From: UBA1724 sp963632245
GTDB taxonomy: Bacteria > Verrucomicrobiota > Lentisphaeria > Oligosphaerales > Oligosphaeraceae
Assembly: GCA_963632245.1 (NCBI GenBank)
Contig: CAVGTF010000060.1
Coordinates: 1 to 13,482 of the forward strand
Length of the DNA stretch: 13,482 bases
Direction: 5' to 3'
Below are positions 7,136-13,395 of this stretch, one piece after another. Position numbers and translations under genes: made by a program. The first letter of the stretch is position 1, and every line of letters begins with the position of its first letter. The notes beneath the pieces were generated by a model. It searched no databases and was not told where the DNA came from. It saw only the letters and a list, made by a program, of their open reading frames with translations.

Positions 7136-7176
7136 AGGAGGAAGGAGGAGGGAGGAAGGAGGAAGTTCGGCTAGGG
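7136..7176 (+). repeat. GGAGGAA-rich tract and shared intergenic module (inverted copy at 13319-13343)
   Basis: A purine tract of GGAGGAA-like units runs directly into a module containing GAGGAAGGAGGAAGTTCGGC (7152-7171). Positions 7152-7176 match the reverse complement of 13319-13343 over 25 nt with one difference (T/C). Such a match between two non-coding blocks 6 kb apart indicates a dispersed repeat module. Confidence 0.6.
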
Positions 7177-7243
7177 TTTCGCGTGGCGAAACCCATCGCC
7201 GGGAAGACCCGGCGATTGCGCCGCATGGCACCTTCGGCGCAAT
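7174..7243. repeat. array of three contiguous perfect 9-bp hairpins
   Basis: Three inverted repeats lie head to tail: GGGTTTCGC-GTG-GCGAAACCC (7174-7194), ATCGCCGGG-AAGA-CCCGGCGAT (7195-7216) and ATTGCGCCG with CGGCGCAAT (7215-7223 with 7235-7243, 11-nt loop). The first two abut without a gap and the second and third share two bases. All stems are exact, and there is no T-tract to suggest ordinary terminators. They resemble palindromic units of REP-like intergenic mosaics. Confidence 0.6.
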
Positions 7244-7246
7244 GTG

Positions 7247-7299
7247 TAATGGGTAATGGGTAATGGGTAATGGGTAATGGGTAATGGGTAATGGGTAAT
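7247..7299. repeat. heptanucleotide tandem repeat (TAATGGG)7
   Basis: Seven exact copies of TAATGGG (7247-7295) and a partial eighth (TAAT, 7296-7299). Diverged traces continue as CAATGGGG and GTAGGTAAT to about 7319. The sequence is non-coding in this setting. Exact copies suggest recent slippage, so copy number probably varies between strains. Confidence 0.9.
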
Positions 7300-7363
7300 T
7301 CGCAATGGGGGTAGGTAATAGCACCGTGGTCTTTTAGCAGCGGAATGCCCGCGGAGCGGCCAT

Positions 7364-7486
7364 ATAAACCTACTCTCTACTACCTTCTCCTTTCTATCCT
7401 TAGCAAAGCAGGGGTGCGAGGGCGCAGCCTCCCGTCCTTTGGATATTTTCCCCAGCGAGTGCGCGTTTGGCGTGTGGCGCTAGGAA
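7364..7486 (+). repeat. full-length copy of a dispersed intergenic repeat
   Basis: This 123-nt copy joins both halves seen at the left end of the window: ATAAACCTACT (7364-7374), CTTCTCCTTTCTA (7384-7396), a GAGG/CCTC hairpin (7418-7431), CCGTCCTTTGGA (7432-7443) and GCTAGGAA (7479-7486). It lies 15 nt before the bidirectional terminator stem. No convincing protein is encoded; an open frame over it lacks a ribosome-binding site. Confidence 0.55.
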
Positions 7487-7501
7487 AATGCTTGCCTATA
7501 C

Positions 7502-7540
7502 AAAAAACGGCGGCGAAGATTGTTCTTCGCCGCCGTTTTT
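7502..7540. terminator. bidirectional intrinsic terminator
   Basis: ACGGCGGCGAAGA (7507-7519) and TCTTCGCCGCCGT (7524-7536) form a perfect 13-bp stem with a TTGT loop, flanked by A6 (7502-7507) and T5 (7536-7540), so it works for either strand. It lies 40 bp past the stop of the minus-strand glycosidase-like gene, and it can also stop transcripts arriving from the XRE gene side. Confidence 0.9.
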
Positions 7541-7580
7541 ATGTTGTGAGCCTTTTCCCGCAATTCGCGGCCTTGTGCCG

Positions 7581-10500
7581 CTAATTGCGTGGGGGTTCCG
7601 GGCTTTCGGTATCCAGGAGGATCCACTTCCGGAGGGTCTTGTGTCCCTTGGAGAGAGAGAAGCTCTTTTGGTTATCGGGGAACTTCTTGCTATGGACGAT
7701 GATGGTGCCGTCGGTGCCGTGGATGGCGATGGTGGCCTTTCCGTCTTCCAGGGAGATCACCTCCAGATGGAGTCCGGGGGTGGTTTCGAGGGTAGCGAAG
7801 GGCAGGACGGTGAGGATTGCGGGGACCTGTTCGGTGACCGCGAAGGGGAAGGAGACGGCGGGCGTATGGATCCAGACCTTCTTCTGGTTGCCCTCAAGCG
7901 TCCAGTCGGTATTCAGCAGCATGAGCCGCCGCACGCCATTGGGCTCTTCCCAGCGGGTCCAGAAGACCTCGCGGCTGTTGTCGACCACGTGTTCTTCGGG
8001 GAGGTGTTCCTGTGCCAGTGCGGCGATCCAGCTGGCGGAGAGGCTCTGGAGTGCCTCGTGACCGGGGTATGCCCACGTGGCGATGAGATACACGGCGCCC
8101 TTTCCGACGCGATGGCGCAGGACCAGCGGCTGATCGGTGGAGGCATCCCAGGCCACCACCTCGGCTCCGTGGAGCTCCAGGTTTGCCAGGCGGCAGGGGC
8201 CGTCTTCCTGGGGGGACTTGCTGGGGGCGGCGGAGAGCTCGGGCTGCGGGAAGAAGTCCCGGTGTGCGGCATTCCACTGTCCGGAGTATTCTGCGCCGGG
8301 AGAGAGCACCTTCACGCCGCAGAGCTCGGTCAGATCGCCATTGTTCCAGAGGGACAGATCCTGGAGATCCTTGAGGAAATCGCGCTTCACGTGAGTGCTG
8401 AACTGCGGCAGTCCGGTGAGGAGGGTTCCGCCTTCCTGGACGAACTCCTTCAGCTTTGCATAGTCCTCGTCAATCATGGTATTCCAGCCAAGATTGAGGA
8501 TGAGTCGATACTGCTGGAGATCCTCGGATTTCGCCTCGGCGGGCACCTGGTCGAAATCGCCGTAGGGTGTCCCGGAGAAGTAGAAGCGCCGCTTGTCGTA
8601 TTGTTGGCGGAAGGGGTGTGTGGAGGCGCCGGGCATCAGGACATCCAGGAGCTGGCGGCACTTTTCGGGCTGGCGGTGTCCCCATTCGGGGGCGTTGTTG
8701 CCGAAGAGTCCCCACACGGAGTAGTCGGGATCCTGTTCCACATCGCAGATGAAACCATTGAAGGGCGCGGCGTAGCGTCCCTCCCAGAATGCGATGGCGC
8801 GGCGGTTTTTGCCGGTGCGGGGGTGTGTCTTGACGAAGCGGAAGAAGTCGCGGGTCATATTGCGCTTGCCCTTGGTCATGGCGTCATCCCAGCACTGGCG
8901 TTCTTCCTTGAAGAGCAGGAAGAGGGAGTCCTCCTCGTAGATCATGGAAGCGCCCATCATCCAGGGCTGGAAGAGGGAGAGGAAGTACTGTCCCAGATGG
9001 AACTTGAAGTATGGCTGGTAGCAGTGCTGGATGGCGATATGGACGCCCCATTCCTTGGGACCCAGGGTTTCGGCGGCGGCGCGTGCCAGGGAGCACAGGT
9101 GTTGGGTATGGGGAACCATGGTCTCCGTGCGGATGAAGTCGATGCCCGCCATGTAGTCGTAGCGGTGTCCGCCGGCGGCATCGCCGAAGGCGGTGCGGGG
9201 GACCGCCTTGCGCGCCTTGTCCACGGCGATTTTGAGATACTTCACGTAGTTTTCGGAGGCCTGTTTCATGTCCTGGGAGGCCCAGGGTTCCTTGGGATCC
9301 CGCGCATAGACGGCGCCGGGGTATTCGTGGGGGCCGGCGGAGTGCATGGCGCTGCCTGCGCCGCGGACCAGCGCGCCGGATTCGTATTGGTTTGCGGCCT
9401 CTACGGTGATATGGTGTTCCCGGCAGAATGCGCCCCATTTCTCCAGGAGTTCATCGGGGGTATCCACATTTTCGTCGTGATTGACGGGATCCTTCCAGCG
9501 GAAGGAGCGGAAGACCACCAGATTTCCCAGGCGGGTGCGCCAGGTGTAGTCCAGCAGCCAGTCCATGAAGCCATTGGCGTCGTGGGGGACCACCGTCATG
9601 TCATAGCCCACGGTGACGGGGATGGCCTCTTCGCGAGTGGCATAGACGGCGGGGATGATGGCCTCGGTGGTCCCGGTAGCGACCTTCGCGTCCGTCTGGG
9701 GCTCGGCGATGGAGAAGGGGAATTCGTTCCAGCCGGGCTGGACCTTCAGCGTGGTCTCGCCGCCGGGCCAGCGGATGGCGGCGGTGTCCTCGTGGGTGGC
9801 GAAGATTCGTCCGATGAGGGGCTCGTTGGCCAGTGCCCAAGGGGGCAGGGAGAGCTGCAGGTGATTCCGGGTGCGCTGGCGCAGCGTGATTCGGCTGAAG
9901 AGGATTGGGTGTTGCGGATTGTCGTTGCGGATCTCCAGGCGGTGAGTGCCGGGGGTGGTCTGGAAGGTCGTCCAGACATCCTCCAGCATCTGCATATAGA
10001 GATCGTGGTCGCGGAAGTAGTGTGTGATGGTGGCGGCGTGCTGGCCGTCGCAGAGGACCTCCAGGGTGTAGGTCTCGTGGATCTGCTTTTCGTCACCGGG
10101 GGTATATGCGGGGGCGGCCATTGCCTGGAGGTGCAGGAGGGATTCCTGGAAGTCGGCCTTTGTCTCGGGGACGAAGATTTCCAAGGGCAGGGCTTCTCCG
10201 GGTGCCAGCCAGGCGGTGCGCATGCGTGCCCAGTCGTGGCAGGGCAGGGGGAGTTCGTCAGCCTCCCAGGCGGTTTCGCCCTGTGCGGGTGCGGGTCGGA
10301 ACCAGAGATACTTCGTGCGGGTGACGATCACGTGGCAGCCAAGATACTTGGGTCCCACATGGAAGACCACTCGGCCGTCCTCCAGGATCTGGTGTGCGGA
10401 GAAGTAGAATTCGCCGGAGGCGGTGACCAGGCGGAAGCGCGCTTCCTCGATGGCGTCATCGGGGATTTCCGCCACGACATGGATGCCTGCGAGGCGGCGG

Positions 10501-10712
10501 CGGGTATGGTTTTGCCATTCGGGGGGCTCCAGGGGCGTCTCGTGGGCGCAGTGTCCGGGGCCGAACCAGATCACGGGGTAGGTGAGTTGCTTGCACTCCA
10601 GGATTTCGCCGCCGCGGCATTCCAGGTGTCCGTCCCACTGGAAGAAGGGGTGGTAGTGTCTGCGGGAGTAGAGATACTGGTATCCCCAGTCAATGCGGAA
10701 ATCGAGTTTCAT
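7581..10712 (-). CDS. large glycosidase-like protein with a GATase1-like domain (family unassigned)
   Basis: 1043 residues with no signal peptide or membrane segment, so probably cytoplasmic. Residues 1-330 are rich in aromatic and beta-forming stretches. About 340-700 looks like an alpha/beta barrel: WLLDYTWRTRLGNLVVFRSFRW, HHITVEAANQYES, GIDFIRTETMVPHTQ, then WMMGASMIYEEDS. Around 734-775, QYRLILNLGWNTMIDEDYAK followed by LKEFVQEGGTLLTGLP matches the GATase1-like (beta-galactosidase trimerisation-like) fold found in GH42 and related glycosidases. The C-terminal 200 residues look like beta-sandwich modules. Acidic residues in FIRTE and IYEEDS are catalytic candidates, but I cannot assign a GH family or substrate. 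The gene is last in a probable operon after a Gfo/Idh/MocA dehydrogenase and rlmB, 32 bp behind rlmB, and ends at a strong terminator. The leader before the ATG lacks a Shine-Dalgarno sequence. Glycosidase activity is inference from the domain order. Confidence 0.7.
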   Translation of the reverse strand: MKLDFRIDWGYQYLYSRRHYHPFFQWDGHLECRGGEILECKQLTYPVIWFGPGHCAHETPLEPPEWQNHTRRRLAGIHVVAEIPDDAIEEARFRLVTASGEFYFSAHQILEDGRVVFHVGPKYLGCHVIVTRTKYLWFRPAPAQGETAWEADELPLPCHDWARMRTAWLAPGEALPLEIFVPETKADFQESLLHLQAMAAPAYTPGDEKQIHETYTLEVLCDGQHAATITHYFRDHDLYMQMLEDVWTTFQTTPGTHRLEIRNDNPQHPILFSRITLRQRTRNHLQLSLPPWALANEPLIGRIFATHEDTAAIRWPGGETTLKVQPGWNEFPFSIAEPQTDAKVATGTTEAIIPAVYATREEAIPVTVGYDMTVVPHDANGFMDWLLDYTWRTRLGNLVVFRSFRWKDPVNHDENVDTPDELLEKWGAFCREHHITVEAANQYESGALVRGAGSAMHSAGPHEYPGAVYARDPKEPWASQDMKQASENYVKYLKIAVDKARKAVPRTAFGDAAGGHRYDYMAGIDFIRTETMVPHTQHLCSLARAAAETLGPKEWGVHIAIQHCYQPYFKFHLGQYFLSLFQPWMMGASMIYEEDSLFLLFKEERQCWDDAMTKGKRNMTRDFFRFVKTHPRTGKNRRAIAFWEGRYAAPFNGFICDVEQDPDYSVWGLFGNNAPEWGHRQPEKCRQLLDVLMPGASTHPFRQQYDKRRFYFSGTPYGDFDQVPAEAKSEDLQQYRLILNLGWNTMIDEDYAKLKEFVQEGGTLLTGLPQFSTHVKRDFLKDLQDLSLWNNGDLTELCGVKVLSPGAEYSGQWNAAHRDFFPQPELSAAPSKSPQEDGPCRLANLELHGAEVVAWDASTDQPLVLRHRVGKGAVYLIATWAYPGHEALQSLSASWIAALAQEHLPEEHVVDNSREVFWTRWEEPNGVRRLMLLNTDWTLEGNQKKVWIHTPAVSFPFAVTEQVPAILTVLPFATLETTPGLHLEVISLEDGKATIAIHGTDGTIIVHSKKFPDNQKSFSLSKGHKTLRKWILLDTESPEPPRN

Positions 10713-10744
10713 GGCTTCTGGTGGGTGGTCGTGTGGAGTTATTT

Positions 10745-11455
10745 TTATCGAAGGGCGTAGAGTGCCAGTGCGGCGGCCACGCTGGCATTGAGGGAGTTCA
10801 CGTGTCCGGTCTGGGGGATGGCGCAGACATGCGTGGCGTTCATCTTGATGAACTGGCCCACGCCGGAGTCTTCGCCGCCCACCACCAGAAGGAGCTTCTC
10901 CAGCTTGGCGTCGGCGACCTCCTGGAGGGAGGACTTTCCGTCACCGTCCAAGGCGACCACGGAGTATCCCTCCTCCAGCGCAATCTTCACATATTGGTTG
11001 CTGGAGCAGTTCACGGCTACCTGGAGGTATTCGCAGGCGCCGGCGGCGGTCTTTGCCACGGAGGGCGTCACCAGGGAGCCGCCCTTTCGGGGAAGAAGCA
11101 CATTCTGCCAGCCAAGCACCTCGCAGGTACGCATGATGGCGCCCACATTCCGGGGATCCTCCACGTTGTCCAGGAGCACCATGCGGTTCGCGCCCAGGAT
11201 TTCGGCGTAGGGCGTGTAGGGGAAGGGCTCGCATTCGGCGACCACGCCCTGGTTTTCCCGGGTTCCGCTGGCCTCGCCGATCTCCGAACGATTGCGGAAG
11301 GAGACCGCCAGGCCGCGGTAGCGCGCGTCGGAGACCAGCTTTCGCATGCGGGGATTGCCCTCCGTGCCCTGGGCGACATAGATGCCGTAGATCTTTCGAC
11401 GGCTGGAGTGGATGGCCTCGGAGACGGGGTTGATACCGTAGAGAAATTCAGACAT
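10745..11455 (-). CDS. rlmB: 23S rRNA (guanosine-2'-O-)-methyltransferase RlmB (SpoU/TrmH family)
   Basis: A SAM-dependent ribose 2'-O-methyltransferase of the SPOUT class; RlmB methylates G2251 of 23S rRNA in E. coli. The 236 residues show all three family motifs: NVEDPRNVGAIMRT (97-110), with the conserved Asn and Arg, VVGGEDSGVG (191-200) and IPQTGHVNSLNASVAAAL (213-230), which form the trefoil-knot cofactor site. The N-terminal 75 residues (MSEFLYGINPVSEAI) are the usual substrate-binding domain. TrmH and RlmB-like paralogues cannot be fully separated by eye, but the N-terminal GINPV-EA pattern favours RlmB. It sits between a dehydrogenase gene (154 bp upstream) and the glycosidase-like gene (32 bp downstream), an odd place for an rRNA enzyme. 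The leader is strongly pyrimidine-rich with no Shine-Dalgarno sequence. Confidence 0.88.
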   Translation of the reverse strand: MSEFLYGINPVSEAIHSSRRKIYGIYVAQGTEGNPRMRKLVSDARYRGLAVSFRNRSEIGEASGTRENQGVVAECEPFPYTPYAEILGANRMVLLDNVEDPRNVGAIMRTCEVLGWQNVLLPRKGGSLVTPSVAKTAAGACEYLQVAVNCSSNQYVKIALEEGYSVVALDGDGKSSLQEVADAKLEKLLLVVGGEDSGVGQFIKMNATHVCAIPQTGHVNSLNASVAAALALYALR

Positions 11456-11461
11456 GGTGCG

Positions 11462-11545
11462 TGGGAGAGAGGAGGGAGGCTAGGAGGCTTAAGGAGGGGG
11501 GAGGGGGGGGCTAGAGGGCGTTCGCCTTGCGCGCGTGCGCGTGCG
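11462..11545. repeat. low-complexity G-rich tract and alternating GC/GT run between rlmB and the dehydrogenase gene
   Basis: On the plus strand, 11462-11511 is nearly all A and G and ends in long G-runs, so the transcribed strand gives a C/U-rich rlmB leader. GCGCGCGTGCGCGTGCG (11529-11545) is an alternating purine-pyrimidine run that could adopt Z-DNA. The G-runs could form a quadruplex. I see no gene in this 154-nt gap. Confidence 0.45.
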
Positions 11546-11609
11546 AGTGCGAGGAGGTGGGCGCGTCCGTCTTCAAGGGGTGTGCGTGAGTCTTCCCTAG
11601 TGGGGGCTT

Positions 11610-12638
11610 TTACCGGATAGTGAAGGGGAAGCTCTTGTGCTGGTCGGCGGCCTGCTGAATTTGCAGTGCCGTCCGCGTCGCGCGCAGAACATAGGGTGTG
11701 GTGAGCTGCCCGGGGGCGGGCTCGCCTTTGAGCTCCTGCAGGAAGTCCCGCAAATAGGTGGACTCCTGGTTCTCGGGGCATTTCAGCGTGCGGGGCTTCT
11801 TGTCTTTTTCGGTGGCGATGGTGAGGCTGGCGGGATTGGTGTTGCATTCCAGCACGCCGTTGTCACCATGGACCGTGATGCGCCAATTCAGTGGCTTTCC
11901 CAGGGCGCCGGCGTCGGGCGAGAGATAGGAGACATCGCTGATGACGCCCACGTCGTTGGAGAGTCGCAGCATGAATTGTGCGCAGTCGTTGAACCAGGGA
12001 GTGGCGGAGGCCTTTCCGTTCCAGGCGCGGGCACCCGTGACCTCCACCACGGAGCCGCCCGTGAGCCACTGGACGGTCTCGATGGCGTGGACCCCGATGT
12101 CATTGATGGTGCCGCCGTGCTTGCCGGGCTCGAAATACCACCCCGGACGGCTCTTTGCCATGAGCGGGTGCTGTCCGGTGATGCTGATGGTGCGGACCTG
12201 TCCGATGGCGCCATCTTGGATCTTCTTGTGGAGCTGCCGCACGGGACCCAGCCAGCGCAGGCCGAACATGCAGCCTACCTTCAGGTGATTCTTCTGGGAG
12301 AGTTCCTGGATCTTGTCGCACTCGGCCAGGGTGGTGCACAGCGGCTTGTCAGCCAGCAGATGGCGTCCTGCGCGGAGGGTCTGGATGCCCAGGGCACCGC
12401 GGCGGCCATAGTAGTCCCCGATGCCGATGATATCGCAGGGAGTGGAGGCCAGCATGGCGTCCATGGAGGAGTGGGTGATCGTGAGCTTTCCGCTCTTCTG
12501 CCACGCCAGGCGGGTCTTGGTGTTCTCCTCGCAGATGGCGACCACCTGGATCTCCTTGGGCATTTTCAGGGCCTCCTGGAGCAGGGCGAAGATATGCTGG
12601 TGTCGGATGCCGACGATCGCGAGTTTCAGAGGAGGCAT
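11610..12638 (-). CDS. Gfo/Idh/MocA-family oxidoreductase
   Basis: A 342-residue NAD(P)-dependent dehydrogenase family protein acting on sugars, inositols or sugar derivatives. The N-terminal Rossmann half (1-120) starts LKLAIVG and contains ADKPLCTT with K98, matching the EKP motif that positions cofactor and substrate. The C-terminal half has GGTINDIGVHAIETVQWLTG (175-194), with D180 and H184 in the usual active-site positions. The glycine-rich loop is unusual: GIRHQH (10-15) instead of GxGxxG. There is no twin-arginine signal, unlike many secreted relatives, so it is probably cytosolic. It is first in a minus-strand group with rlmB and the glycosidase-like gene, behind a good promoter about 250 bp upstream. 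Substrate unknown. The ATG at 12638 fits the family start, and there is no Shine-Dalgarno sequence. Confidence 0.88.
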   Translation of the reverse strand: MPPLKLAIVGIRHQHIFALLQEALKMPKEIQVVAICEENTKTRLAWQKSGKLTITHSSMDAMLASTPCDIIGIGDYYGRRGALGIQTLRAGRHLLADKPLCTTLAECDKIQELSQKNHLKVGCMFGLRWLGPVRQLHKKIQDGAIGQVRTISITGQHPLMAKSRPGWYFEPGKHGGTINDIGVHAIETVQWLTGGSVVEVTGARAWNGKASATPWFNDCAQFMLRLSNDVGVISDVSYLSPDAGALGKPLNWRITVHGDNGVLECNTNPASLTIATEKDKKPRTLKCPENQESTYLRDFLQELKGEPAPGQLTTPYVLRATRTALQIQQAADQHKSFPFTIR

Positions 12639-12889
12639 GTCCGGTGGTGTGGTGTGGAGGGGAAAAGGGGTTCTTGGGCGTGTCTGCGCGCGGCCGTAAA
12701 CTCCCCGTGTTATGAGGCAGGCGGGGAGTGTGCGGCGCGGGGGGGGCGTCCGAAAGGGGCATGTGGCGTCGGGTCGCCGGGCAAATAGGCAAAATAGACA
12801 GAAGGCGACCGTGCGGGTTCCCGGGGCTGCGCCGGGAGGAAGGAGAAAAAACGAGAGAGCTCTCCTTTCAATCTCTTATGTCTATAAGG
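12639..12889 (-). other. probable 5' leader of the dehydrogenase operon
   Basis: Between the promoter at 12890-12917 and the ATG at 12638 there are about 245 nt. I see no credible gene on either strand: plus-strand frames here are short, Arg/Gly-rich and lack ribosome-binding sites. It contains the palindrome GAGAGCTCTC (about 12855-12864). The last 40 nt before the start codon are C/A-rich. Confidence 0.35.
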
Positions 12890-12917
12890 AAGATACACCG
12901 TTTTCCACTTTTGTCAA
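12890..12917 (-). promoter_or_regulatory. sigma-70-type promoter for the dehydrogenase - rlmB - glycosidase-like genes
   Basis: On the minus strand a perfect -35 TTGACA (12917-12912) is followed after 16 nt by a -10 TATCTT (12895-12890, four of six consensus positions). The flanks are AT-rich in a GC-rich region. Transcription would begin near 12883. No other candidate of this quality precedes the three minus-strand genes. Confidence 0.6.
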
Positions 12918-12977
12918 GCATAAAAGCACGACCGGAAGAACCACCGCCTCCCTGCGCGAAATGTTAGATTAACCAAC

Positions 12978-13028
12978 AGCGCATTTCCGCCTTCCACGGT
13001 ATACCGCCGCGAAATGCGGAAATACGCT
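12978..13028. repeat. 13-bp near-perfect hairpin at the edge of the right repeat block
   Basis: AGCGCATTTCCGC (12978-12990) pairs with GCGGAAATACGCT (13016-13028) with one mismatch; the 25-nt loop contains CCGCCGCGAAATGCGG-like sequence that offers an alternative pairing. It directly precedes the GTAAGTACTT module at 13029. Confidence 0.5.
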
Positions 13029-13145
13029 GTAAGTACTTGGCAATTAGTTGTTAGTGGCTAGTTAATAAGGCCGCTGCGCGGCTCTTCCGCCCACCGGCGC
13101 AAAAGCGCCGTAAGTACTTAGTAATTAGCGATTAGTGATTAGTTG
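13029..13145 (+). repeat. two direct copies of a GTAAGTACTT - TTAG-rich module
   Basis: GTAAGTACTT occurs at 13029-13038 and 13110-13119, 81 nt apart. Each is followed by a similar TTAG-rich string (CAATTAGTTGTTAGTGGC against TAATTAGCGATTAGTGAT) ending in TAGTT. Each is also preceded by a hairpin: the 12978-13028 stem, and GGCGC-AAAA-GCGCC (13096-13109). This looks like a duplicated repeat unit. Confidence 0.55.
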
Positions 13146-13267
13146 CAAGGTGCCACAGGCGCCCATTCCGCGGCTCTCGCCGCGGTACTGATACCGCCGC
13201 AGAAATGCGGCGGAAGAGCTGCGCAGCGACCGAACAACTAACGGCTAACAGCTAGCCACTAACAACT
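13046..13267. repeat. large fold-back (inverted-repeat) element with internal hairpins
   Basis: Outer arms: AGTTGTTAGTGGCTAG (13046-13061) is the exact reverse complement of 13252-13267. Inner arms: 13072-13091 and 13209-13228 are 20 nt each with one difference, which is a G-T (G-U) pair. The interior carries GGCGC-AAAA-GCGCC (13096-13109), CCGCGGC-TCTC-GCCGCGG (13168-13185) and CCGCCGCA-GAAA-TGCGGCGG (13194-13213), the last with a GNRA-type loop. 13149-13213 is also the diverged copy of 114-206. It has no coding content; its size and form suit a MITE-like element or a structured RNA. Confidence 0.6.
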
Positions 13268-13268
13268 T

Positions 13269-13288
13269 CCGCGGCGTTCGCGCCGCGG
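13269..13288. repeat. 8-bp hairpin with TTCG loop
   Basis: CCGCGGCG (13269-13276), TTCG (13277-13280) and CGCCGCGG (13281-13288) form a perfect stem capped by a UUCG-type tetraloop, right after the fold-back element. Weaker pairings follow (GGCGC/GCGCC near 13293-13304 and CGCCGG/CCGGCG near 13301-13318). Confidence 0.55.
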
Positions 13289-13318
13289 CATTGGCGCACG
13301 CGCCGGTAGATTCCGGCG

Positions 13319-13360
13319 CCCTGGCCGAACTTCCTCCTTCCTCATTCCTCATTCCTCATT
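13319..13360 (-). repeat. inverted copy of the 7152-7176 module plus (CCTCATT)3
   Basis: 13319-13343 read on the minus strand matches 7152-7176 over 25 nt with one difference. It runs into three exact copies of the heptamer CCTCATT (13340-13360). At the middle block the same module is followed, after hairpins, by the heptamer array TAATGGG, so both loci pair the module with 7-nt tandem repeats. Confidence 0.6.
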
Positions 13361-13395
13361 TGGGTTTTCCGGTGTTTTCCTCTTCTTTCCAGAGC

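Noticed and set aside
7174..7299. CRISPR array
   Set aside because: The tandem units are 7 nt with no spacers, the hairpins differ in sequence, and no cas gene is present.
7345..7584. 79-codon plus-strand frame over the second repeat block
   Set aside because: It consists of the dispersed repeat and the terminator hairpin; no sign of a real protein.
7467..10760. 1097-codon open frame on the plus strand
   Set aside because: Codon-aligned shadow of the glycosidase-like gene, starting inside a repeat and crossing a strong terminator. Its Gly/Val/Glu-rich translation has no family resemblance.
12712..12972. 86-codon plus-strand frame (and an overlapping 79-codon frame at 12728-12967)
   Set aside because: Arg/Gly/Lys-rich translation with no recognisable domain and no Shine-Dalgarno sequence, lying across the minus-strand promoter and leader.
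13029..13290. Insertion sequence with a transposase
   Set aside because: No open frame resembling a transposase lies within or next to the inverted repeats. At most it is a non-autonomous element.
12978..13318. Possible integron attC array, because of many imperfect palindromes
   Set aside because: No paired RYYYAAC/GTTRRRY core sites at the expected positions, no gene cassettes between the palindromes and no integrase in the window.
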